Assembly: GCA_046047235.1 (NCBI GenBank) | Contig: JBJOII010000212.1 | Coordinates: 1-5,068, forward strand | Direction of reading: 5' to 3' | Source of the DNA: JBMTVN01 sp046047235 | Lineage (GTDB): Bacteria > Verrucomicrobiota > Verrucomicrobiia > Limisphaerales > JAHDYP01 | Length of the DNA stretch: 5,068 nt | Shown: positions 1 to 5,068 of the stretch, in pieces | Layout of the letters: each line of letters begins with the position of its first letter | How positions within the stretch are numbered: the first letter of the stretch is position 1 | Notes under the pieces: generated by a model | Told to the model about the DNA's origin: nothing | What the model saw: the letters and a program-made list of their open reading frames with translations, nothing else | The model's database searches: none | Made by a program: the position numbers and the translations under genes

Positions 1-163
1 GCCGGACCTGGATCGGGCTCGAGGAGGCGAGCCAGAGGTCGGCGGCGAGGCAGAGGGCGTCGACGATCTCGTCCGGCGCGAGCGCGTGCTCGTCCTGCTG
101 CCCGGCGTAGCCGCTGCCGCCGTAGACTCCGGCGCGTATCCGTCGTTCCTGGGAATCAGGCAT
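1..163 (-). CDS. 5' part of an unrecognised gene (N-terminal 54 residues)
   Basis: An open reading frame starts at ATG 163-161 and runs off the left edge, giving 54 residues. It begins MPDSQERRIRAGVYGGSGYA, continues with an acidic stretch (DEHALAPDEIVDAL) and ends near LWLASSSPIQVR. I do not recognise the family. Coding is supported by strong G/C preference at third codon positions (GCC, CTC, GAC, GTC, ATC) and by a GAGGAG at 175-180, 11 nt before the ATG. The GVYGGSGYAG stretch recalls the N-terminal nucleotide-binding loop of ArgC-type reductases, but the following residues do not, so I do not assign that function. No signal peptide is evident. The gene follows the truncated TatD gene by 17 bp on the same strand, but its base composition differs sharply from everything between 181 and 4754, which suggests it was brought next to TatD by a rearrangement. 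Confidence 0.5.
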   Translation of the reverse strand, partial: MPDSQERRIRAGVYGGSGYAGQQDEHALAPDEIVDALCLAADLWLASSSPIQVR

Positions 164-174
164 ATGGCTCTTTT

Positions 175-180
175 CTCCTC
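175..180 (-). promoter_or_regulatory. Shine-Dalgarno of the left-edge gene
   Basis: On the minus strand this reads GAGGAG, with an 11-nt spacer to the ATG at 163-161. It lies directly after the TGA of the truncated TatD frame (183-181). The site decides the start of the left-edge gene and also sits exactly at the point where strand composition changes. Confidence 0.4.
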
Positions 181-687
181 TCAGACAAACAAAAACCCCC
201 GCCTCGGCACCCCATGCAACCGCAGCAATTCCAATAACCTCCCCCACGCCCTTAAACAATGAACGGTCAGCGGGAGATCATACCGCACCGCCACACCCAG
301 CTGCCAAAGAAACACCTCCTCCTGTCCCTCATACGCCAAACCCGGCTTCCACCGGTCCAACCCCACTTCGCCCACTCCGGATGGAACCTCACACCAACAC
401 GCCCACAACCTCTCACGCCAATCCGGCGACAACCCGCCCACATGCCACGGATGAACTCCAAACGACGGCACCACCAACCCAACCTCCCGCCTGGCCAACT
501 CCAGCACGCCTCCCCAGTCCTCCTCCCTTGTCCCATTCACCACCATCCGCCCCACCCCCACAACCCTCGCCTCCGATATCAACCGCTCCCGCATGCCCCC
601 AAACCGCTCGTCCTGCAGATGATTGTGAGCATCATACAGCCGCCCCACCCGCTTCACCCCCAACTGGCTCTCGTCTGCAAATCCCAC
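181..687 (-). pseudogene. TatD-family metal-dependent hydrolase/DNase, C-terminally truncated
   Basis: TatD proteins are TIM-barrel hydrolases of the amidohydrolase superfamily, and several have Mg-dependent DNase activity. From the chosen GTG start the frame encodes 168 residues, whereas the family is usually about 250-265. Visible features are the HxH metal motif (His21 and His23 in DAHNHLQD), FGVHPWHV at about 76-83, the metal-bridging Glu107 in GVGEVGLDRW, and His143 in LPLTVHCLRAW. After RGFL (163-166) the normal continuation is lost: the second metal His after the next strand and the late ETD aspartate are absent, and no other frame in 1-180 restores them. The GTG at 687-685 was chosen because GGAGG at 693-697 lies 5 nt upstream, just after the polA stop. 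A longer frame from 753 would overlap polA. The break coincides with a sharp change in GC skew, so I read this as a gene remnant. A short expressed protein is possible but would probably be catalytically dead. Confidence 0.8.
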
Positions 688-692
688 CACAA

Positions 693-697
693 CCTCC
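693..697 (-). promoter_or_regulatory. Shine-Dalgarno of the TatD-like gene, abutting the polA stop
   Basis: The minus strand reads TGAGGAGG across the end of polA: TGA (700-698) is followed directly by GGAGG (697-693). Two GTG codons follow, at 690 and 687. The spacing of 2 nt to the first is too short and the 5 nt to the second is workable, so the second was chosen. Such an arrangement lets ribosomes terminating on polA reinitiate on the downstream gene. Confidence 0.65.
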
Positions 698-3493
698 TCA
701 ATGCGCCTCCAACCAGGTCCGCCCCACCCCCACATCCACCACAATCGGAACATCCAGCGGCAAAGCCGTCCGCATCGCCTCCTCCACCAACCGCTCCACC
801 TCCCCCCGCTCGCTCTTCACCACGTCAAACAACAGCTCGTCATGAACCTGCAAAACCATCTTCGTACGCAGTCCGCACCGCCCCAACTCCCCGGCAATCT
901 TCACCATCGCCAGCTTGATCATGTCTGCCGCCGTACCCTGAATCGGCGCATTAATCGCATTCCGCTCCATAGCCCCGCGAATAGTCGCGTTCCGTGAATC
1001 AATCTCCGGCAAATACCGCCTCCGCCCCGTCACGGTCTCCACATAACCCCGCTGCCGACATCCTTCAATGGTCCGGTCCATAAACGCACGAATCCCCGCA
1101 AACTGACCAAAGTAATGCTCAATAATCGACGCAGCCTCCTTCCTCGGTATGCCCAGCCGCTGCGCCAACCCGAAAGCCGAAATCCCATACGCAATCCCGT
1201 AGTTCACCATCTTCGCCTTCTTGCGCATCTCCGCCGTGACACCCTCCTCAGTCACACCAAAAACGCGCGCCGCAGTCGCCGTATGCACATCAACCCCACG
1301 CTCAAAGGCCTCCAACAATCCCGCCTCCCGACTCAACGCCGCAATAATCCGCAGCTCAATCTGCGAGTAGTCTGCCGAAAGCAAAAGATGCTCCTCATCC
1401 CTCGGCACAAACGCCCTCCGAATCTCCTGCCCCAACTCGGTACGAATCGGAATGTTCTGCAGGTTCGGATTCTGCGAACTCAACCGCCCCGTCGCCGTCA
1501 AAAGCTGCTGGAACGTCGTGTGAATCCGCCCGGTCCTCGAATCAATCGCCGCAGGCAAAGCCTCCGCATACGTCGACCGCAACTTGCTCGCCGTCCGATA
1601 TTCCAACAGCCGACGCACAATCTCGTGATCCCCCGCCAGCATCAGCAAGGTCTGCTCATCGGTCGCATACTGGCCCGTGCGCGTCTTCTTCGGCTTGCTC
1701 AAAAGCTTCATCCGCTCAAACAACACCTCACCCAGCTGCTTCGGCGAATTCACGTTGAATTCCTCACCCGCCAACTCGTGAATCCTGCGCTCCTCAGCTG
1801 CCATGCTACCCGCCAACTGCTCGCTAAACTCCCGCAACGCCCCCGCATCCACCCGCACCCCCTCCGCCTCCAACCCCACCAACACAGGAACCAACGGCAT
1901 CTCCATCTCGCGAAATACCCGCTCCTGCCCCCTGTCCCCCAAGTCGACCTCCAGCAACCCCCGTAACTGCAGCACCAAATCAGCACGCTCCATCGCCCTC
2001 TCCCCCACTAACCCGTCCTCCTCCAGCCCCAACCCCAACTCGCCCTGCCCACCCGATGCCACCGCCACCGCCATCGGCGAATACCCCAGTCGCGATTCCG
2101 CCATGAACGCCAGCGAATGCCTCAGCTCAGGCGCCACGAGGGCATGCGCCAAACTCACATCAAACAACCGCCCCGCCAACCCAAGCCCCTCCCCCCTCAA
2201 CATCGCCAAATCCGACTTCAGCTCGTGCCCGCACTTCTCGGTCGCCTCATCCTCCAACAACGGCCGCAACACCTCCCTAAACCTCTCCCGACCCGCCGCC
2301 CCGGACGGGAAAGGCACCCACCACGCCTCGCCTGCCCCAGCACTCAACGCCACTCCCGACAACCGGGCCAACCGCGGCACCGCACTCTCCGGCCCCACCG
2401 CCACCCCCAACACCCCAACCCCGCGCAACCTCTCCACCAGCTTCCTCAACGCCGACTCACTCTCCACTACCACGTAGTCAACCTTCACATCCCCCCTCGT
2501 CCGCAACTCCACGGCAACCTCCGGCACAACAACCCCGCCCACGGCAGAATCACCCCCCCGCTCTTCCACCGGCACCTCCGATGGCCCCGCCTCAGCCACA
2601 AAACCCCGCCCCGCCTTAAAGTCCTCACCAAAAAACCGCCGCCCCAGCGAGTTGAATTCAAACTCCACCAGCACACCGCGCAACGCTTCCAAGTCCGGCT
2701 CCTTCACCTCCAAATCAGCCCAATCCACTTCCAAAGGCACATCCCGATCAATCGTCGCCAAATGCTTCGATAACACCGCCTGCTCCCGATGCGTCTCCAG
2801 ATTCTCCCTCACCTTCCCCTTCAATTCCCCCAACCGCCCCAGCAAACCCTCCACACTCCCAAACTGACCAATCAACTTCGCCGCCGTCTTCTCCCCAATC
2901 CCCGGCACCCCGGGAATGTTGTCCGACGCATCCCCCATCAATCCCAATAAATCAATCACCTGCTCCGGCCGCTCAATCCCCCAACGACTACACACTTCCT
3001 CCGGCCCCATCACCTCAGGCTTCGTCCCCATCCGCCCAGGCCGATATAACCGCGTCCGCTCCGTCACCAATTGCCCGAAATCCTTGTCCGGCGTCACCAT
3101 CAACGACCGAAAACCCTCACGCTCCGCCCGCAAAACCAAAGTCCCAATCAAGTCATCCGCCTCATACCCGTCCAAACTCAACACTGGCACCCGCAACGCC
3201 TCCAACATCCGCCGCACCTGCGGTAACGCATCCACCAAAGCCTCCGGCATCTCCTCCCGCTGCGCCTTATACTCCGGATACTCCTCGTGCCGACGCGTGG
3301 GTGCCGCCGTGTCAAACGCCACCGCCAAATGCGTCGCCCCCTGCGAATCCCGCAACTCCAACAAGGTCTGCGTAAACCCATACAAAGCCGATGTGTTCAC
3401 CCCCCTCGAAGTCACAATCGGCCGCTGAATCAACGCAAAATGCGCCCGATACACCAACGCCATCCCGTCCAGCAAAACCAAATGCCTCTGCAT
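698..3493 (-). CDS. polA: DNA polymerase I, proofreading domain apparently inactive
   Basis: Family A polymerase for gap filling, excision repair and primer removal; 931 residues (E. coli PolI has 928). The 5' nuclease domain (about 1-290) keeps its acidic ligands: D9, D61, E111/D113/D114, D136/D138, D188/D191, plus a helix-hairpin-helix at GVPGIGEKTAAKLI (195-208). A variable linker (about 295-340) follows. The 3'-5' exonuclease region (about 340-515) is degenerate: the D355 and D501 equivalents are G367 and R503, Y497 is R499 and N420 is E424, while D428 (D424) remains. The polymerase domain (about 530-931) has motif A SADYSQIELR (D708, E713), an O-helix with R757, K761 and Tyr765 (Phe762 in E. 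coli), and motif C QVHDELLF (H884, D885). The ATG at 3493-3491 was chosen because its product aligns with family N-termini; the frame is open to 3700, but that would overlap the divergent gene. The TatD-like gene follows immediately. Confidence 0.97.
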   Translation of the reverse strand: MQRHLVLLDGMALVYRAHFALIQRPIVTSRGVNTSALYGFTQTLLELRDSQGATHLAVAFDTAAPTRRHEEYPEYKAQREEMPEALVDALPQVRRMLEALRVPVLSLDGYEADDLIGTLVLRAEREGFRSLMVTPDKDFGQLVTERTRLYRPGRMGTKPEVMGPEEVCSRWGIERPEQVIDLLGLMGDASDNIPGVPGIGEKTAAKLIGQFGSVEGLLGRLGELKGKVRENLETHREQAVLSKHLATIDRDVPLEVDWADLEVKEPDLEALRGVLVEFEFNSLGRRFFGEDFKAGRGFVAEAGPSEVPVEERGGDSAVGGVVVPEVAVELRTRGDVKVDYVVVESESALRKLVERLRGVGVLGVAVGPESAVPRLARLSGVALSAGAGEAWWVPFPSGAAGRERFREVLRPLLEDEATEKCGHELKSDLAMLRGEGLGLAGRLFDVSLAHALVAPELRHSLAFMAESRLGYSPMAVAVASGGQGELGLGLEEDGLVGERAMERADLVLQLRGLLEVDLGDRGQERVFREMEMPLVPVLVGLEAEGVRVDAGALREFSEQLAGSMAAEERRIHELAGEEFNVNSPKQLGEVLFERMKLLSKPKKTRTGQYATDEQTLLMLAGDHEIVRRLLEYRTASKLRSTYAEALPAAIDSRTGRIHTTFQQLLTATGRLSSQNPNLQNIPIRTELGQEIRRAFVPRDEEHLLLSADYSQIELRIIAALSREAGLLEAFERGVDVHTATAARVFGVTEEGVTAEMRKKAKMVNYGIAYGISAFGLAQRLGIPRKEAASIIEHYFGQFAGIRAFMDRTIEGCRQRGYVETVTGRRRYLPEIDSRNATIRGAMERNAINAPIQGTAADMIKLAMVKIAGELGRCGLRTKMVLQVHDELLFDVVKSERGEVERLVEEAMRTALPLDVPIVVDVGVGRTWLEAH

Positions 3494-3581
3494 CGCGCCA
3501 CCCTGACGCCCCATAACTGCCCTGTCACGAATTTGCTGACTTGCGACCAGACCAACCACCAAGGTATCACACCCGCCGTCC
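3494..3581. promoter_or_regulatory. Divergent intergenic region between polA and the acyltransferase-like gene
   Basis: These 88 bp must hold the promoters of both divergent genes. On the plus strand TTGCGA (3541-3546) and TATCAC (3565-3570), 18 bp apart, each match four of six bases of the sigma-70 consensus. That would start transcription only a few bases before the ATG at 3582. On the minus strand I found no convincing -35/-10 pair for polA. The polA ATG is preceded by AGGGTGG with about 4 nt of spacing, a weak ribosome-binding site. The plus-strand ATG is preceded by a pyrimidine-rich stretch (cgccgtcc) with no Shine-Dalgarno. The promoter elements are inference only. Confidence 0.35.
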
Positions 3582-4754
3582 ATGGACTCCACACCTGCCA
3601 ATCTAACCGCCCCCGTCACCCTCCCCGACGGCACCACAATCCAGCCCCTCTCCCTCTCCCCCGCCAACGTCAAACGGTTCATCAACGCCGCACACCCCAT
3701 CTATGCCCGAGACCCGCATTGGATCGCCCCACTGACATCCGACCTCGCCAAAGTCTTCTCCCCCGCCAACCCCCTCCTGAAACACGCCGAAATCCAACTC
3801 TGGATCGCCTCCCGCAACGGTCAACCCGTAGGCCGAATCGCCGGTATCATCGACCAAAACCACCTCAAATACCAAAGGGACGATTCCGCCTTCTTCGGCT
3901 TCTTCGAATGCACCCAAGATGCCGCAGTCTCCAAAGCCCTCTTCCATGCCGTCCGCCAATGGGCCCGCCAAAAAGGAATGAAAAACCTGCTCGGCCCCAT
4001 GAACCCCACCACCAACGACGAATGCGGCCTCCTCATCCATGGATTCGATTCCTCCCCCGTGTTCATGATGCCCTATAACCCCGAATACTATATCCAACTC
4101 CTCGAAAACGAAGGCCTCTCCAAAGCCAAAGACCTCCTCGCCTTCTATATCGACCTCGCGAAATGCCCCATGAACCGACTCGGCCGCATCGCCGATAAAG
4201 TCCGCCAACGCAACCCCTCCCTCTCCTTCCGCCGCGTCCGACGTAAAAAACTCCAGGAAGACCTCGATAAGGTGAAGGATATCTATAACTCCGCCTGGGC
4301 AGAAAACTGGGGCTTCACCCCCATGACCGACGCCGAAGTTGATTTCCTCGCCGCCCGCCTCCTTCCCCTCGTCCACGAAGGCCTCATCTGGCTCGCCGAA
4401 GAAGGAGACGAACCCATCGGCTTCCTCCTCGCCATGCAGGACTTCAACGTCGCCCTCAAACCCCTCAAAGGCAGCCTCCTCTCCCCCGGCCTGCTCAAGG
4501 CCCTGCCCTACTTCCTGCACTGGAAAAACCCCGACATGTGCCGCGTCATCACGCTCGGCGTCAAATCCTCCCATCGCGGCCGCGGCCTCGAGTCCGTCAT
4601 GCTCTACGAAGGTCTCCAAGTCGGCTACCAGCTCGGACTAAAAGCCGCCGAAGCCTCCTGGATCCTCGAAGATAATGTCCCCATGCGCCGCGTCCTCGAA
4701 GTCTTCGGAGCCGAAGCCTACAAAACCTACCGCATCTACCAATCCCCCCTCTAA
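3582..4754 (+). CDS. GNAT-superfamily N-acyltransferase-like protein (YghO-like)
   Basis: A complete 390-residue protein, apparently cytosolic, with no signal peptide or membrane segment. It matches the pattern of a widespread family annotated as GNAT acetyltransferase-like, resembling E. coli YghO; the physiological acyl acceptor is unknown to me. The N-terminal half has VGRIAGIIDQNH (83-94), FFGFFEC (104-110) and the highly conserved run PMNPTTNDECGLL (139-151) followed by HGFDSSPVFMMPYNPEYY (153-170). The C-terminal half is the GNAT fold: GLIWLAEEGDEPIGFLLAMQ (267-286), then the acyl-CoA pyrophosphate-binding loop SSHRGRGLE (329-337), then EASWILEDN (357-365) and the closing YKTYRIY. The ATG at 3582 is the only reasonable start, since the next in-frame Met is past residue 130. 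No Shine-Dalgarno precedes it. Its codons favour C at third positions (CTC, GCC, CCC), the mirror of polA, because both lie in DNA with the same strand bias. The TAA stop directly abuts the IS. Confidence 0.85.
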   Translation: MDSTPANLTAPVTLPDGTTIQPLSLSPANVKRFINAAHPIYARDPHWIAPLTSDLAKVFSPANPLLKHAEIQLWIASRNGQPVGRIAGIIDQNHLKYQRDDSAFFGFFECTQDAAVSKALFHAVRQWARQKGMKNLLGPMNPTTNDECGLLIHGFDSSPVFMMPYNPEYYIQLLENEGLSKAKDLLAFYIDLAKCPMNRLGRIADKVRQRNPSLSFRRVRRKKLQEDLDKVKDIYNSAWAENWGFTPMTDAEVDFLAARLLPLVHEGLIWLAEEGDEPIGFLLAMQDFNVALKPLKGSLLSPGLLKALPYFLHWKNPDMCRVITLGVKSSHRGRGLESVMLYEGLQVGYQLGLKAAEASWILEDNVPMRRVLEVFGAEAYKTYRIYQSPL

Positions 4755-4756
4755 CA

Positions 4757-4789
4757 GGTTGCTGAAAAGGTCTGAGGTTGGGTGCAACC
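4757..4789. repeat. Short inverted repeats in the IS left end
   Basis: GGTTGC at 4757-4762 is the reverse complement of GCAACC at 4784-4789, giving a 6-bp stem with a 21-nt loop. A competing small hairpin uses GGTTG (4776-4780) and CAACC (4785-4789) with a 4-nt loop. There is no T tract, so an intrinsic terminator for the acyltransferase gene is not supported. The hairpin may belong to the transposase leader, since subterminal structures are common in IS ends. Confidence 0.3.
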
Positions 4790-4818
4790 CCTTTCGAGGA
4801 GCTACGCCTACAGGGCCG

Positions 4819-5068
4819 ATGCGAGGAAAACACAGGCCGCAACCGGAGTTTCTAACCGTCATCCTCCTCGAACAGCGGGTTCCTGCTGATCATCCGCTTC
4901 AAGGAATCATGACGCGGGTAGATCAGGTGCTGGGCTGGCTTTCTGGACCATTCAATGAGTTGTAGCCCCAAGGAGGACGCCCCTCGATTCCACCGGACCA
5001 GCTTCTCAAGAGCCGGATCCTGATGCCTCTGTATTCGGTTCGCAGTGAGCGTTTGTTCTGTGAGCAAC
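4819..5068 (+). pseudogene. IS5/IS1182-like transposase, N-terminal part with in-frame amber stop
   Basis: From ATG 4819 the frame begins MRGKHRPQPEF and continues LLEQRVPADHPL, the typical N-terminus of IS5/IS1182-type DDE transposases with a DUF772-like domain. After codon 48 (FNEL) there is a TAG at 4963-4965. The same frame then continues with unmistakable family sequence: GRPSIPPDQLL, then MPLYSVRSERLFCEQ to the window edge (34 more residues). Family members usually have Tyr at the stop position (a LYS or LYP sequence), so TAC or TAT to TAG by a single change explains the stop. The catalytic DDE residues lie beyond the window. The frame is open back to 4675, but that part overlaps the acyltransferase gene and is not transposase-like. 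AGGG at 4812-4815 is a weak ribosome-binding site. Unless the amber is suppressed or is a sequencing error, the copy is non-functional. Confidence 0.82.

Larger units (their letters stand above)
4755..5068 (+). mobile_element. Left part of an IS5/IS1182-like insertion sequence
   Basis: A transposase reading frame begins at 4819, and the 64 bp before it (from CAGGTTGCTGAAAAGG at 4755-4770) have no coding role and lack the C-over-G bias of the preceding 4.5 kb. I place the element's left edge just after the acyltransferase stop codon on that basis; the exact terminal base is inferred. The right end lies outside the window, so terminal inverted repeats and a target duplication cannot be checked. 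Confidence 0.6.

Noticed and set aside
100..163. Assigning the left-edge gene to ArgC because of GVYGGSGYAG
   Set aside because: Only this short glycine-rich loop is similar; the next residues (QQDEHALAPDE) do not follow the ArgC pattern and the visible part is too short.
688..753. A longer TatD start at ATG 755-751 region or the in-frame Met codons inside polA
   Set aside because: The extension lies wholly within polA, reads as Trp/Gly/Arg-rich nonsense, and a strong GGAGG supports the GTG at 687.
259..997. Plus-strand open frames opposite the TatD-like gene and the 3' end of polA
   Set aside because: They are proline- and histidine-rich shadows of the same strand bias; the minus-strand frames carry the recognisable TatD and polymerase motifs.
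1115..2773. Several long plus-strand open frames opposite polA (1115-1966, 1803-2477, 2117-2773)
   Set aside because: They encode P/R/Q/H/S/T-rich strings expected from a C-rich, G-poor strand, overlap one another in different frames, and lie opposite well-conserved polymerase sequence.
3494..3700. An N-terminal extension of polA by 69 codons up to 3700
   Set aside because: It would overlap the divergent acyltransferase gene, has no family-like sequence, and DNA polymerase I normally begins a few residues before the LLDG motif, which fits the ATG at 3493.
3603..4619. A 338-codon open frame on the minus strand, opposite the acyltransferase gene
   Set aside because: Its product is an E/G/F/V-rich low-complexity string that mirrors the C-biased codons of the plus-strand gene, has no recognisable motif, and the plus-strand protein is clearly conserved.
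4675..4818. Starting the transposase at 4675, and minus-strand frames over 4597-5067
   Set aside because: The 4675-4754 part is a frame-shifted reading of the acyltransferase gene, and transposases of this type begin near MRGK; the minus-strand frames have no family-like motif and lie opposite conserved proteins.
1..5068. A hidden new system such as a CRISPR array, retron, toxin-antitoxin pair, tRNA or structured RNA
   Set aside because: I saw no regularly spaced repeats, no tRNA-like cloverleaf, no small gene pair and no unexplained long gap. The only intergenic regions are 17, 10, 88 and 64 bp.

Overview
The window looks like chromosomal DNA of a GC-rich bacterium. My best guess is Verrucomicrobiota. 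That guess rests on the flavour of the proteins: the PolA N-terminus reads LLDGMALVYRAHFAL, a TatD-type protein with YDAHNHLQD follows polA directly, and the neighbour is a large GNAT-like protein with PMNPTTNDECGLL. This is recognition from memory and not a database result.

Layout. (1) Positions 1-163, minus strand: the first 54 codons of an unrecognised gene that runs off the left edge. (2) Positions 181-687, minus strand: a TatD-family metal-dependent hydrolase that lacks its C-terminal third. (3) Positions 698-3493, minus strand: a complete 931-residue DNA polymerase I. Its 5' nuclease and polymerase domains look intact, its proofreading domain is degenerate, and it has a native Tyr at the dideoxy-discrimination position. 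(4) Positions 3494-3581: an 88-bp divergent intergenic region. (5) Positions 3582-4754, plus strand: a complete 390-residue GNAT-superfamily acyltransferase-like protein. (6) Positions 4755-5068: the left part of an insertion sequence. Its IS5/IS1182-like transposase has an in-frame amber codon, and it runs off the right edge.

The polA and TatD-like genes look like one operon transcribed leftward. The TatD gene's Shine-Dalgarno sequence follows the polA stop codon directly, so the two are probably translationally coupled. PolA would act in gap filling and RNA primer removal. A TatD nuclease would fit the same nucleic-acid context, but this copy has lost part of its active site. The acyltransferase-like gene is transcribed divergently and has no visible functional link to polA.

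The clearest large-scale signal is strand composition. From about 181 to 4754 the plus strand is strongly C-rich over G, whichever way the genes point. The bias stops at both ends, at the TatD truncation on the left and at the IS on the right. The core therefore looks like native lagging-strand sequence bordered by foreign or rearranged DNA, although an assembly join on the left cannot be excluded. I see no CRISPR array, RNA gene, defence cassette or convincing new system here.
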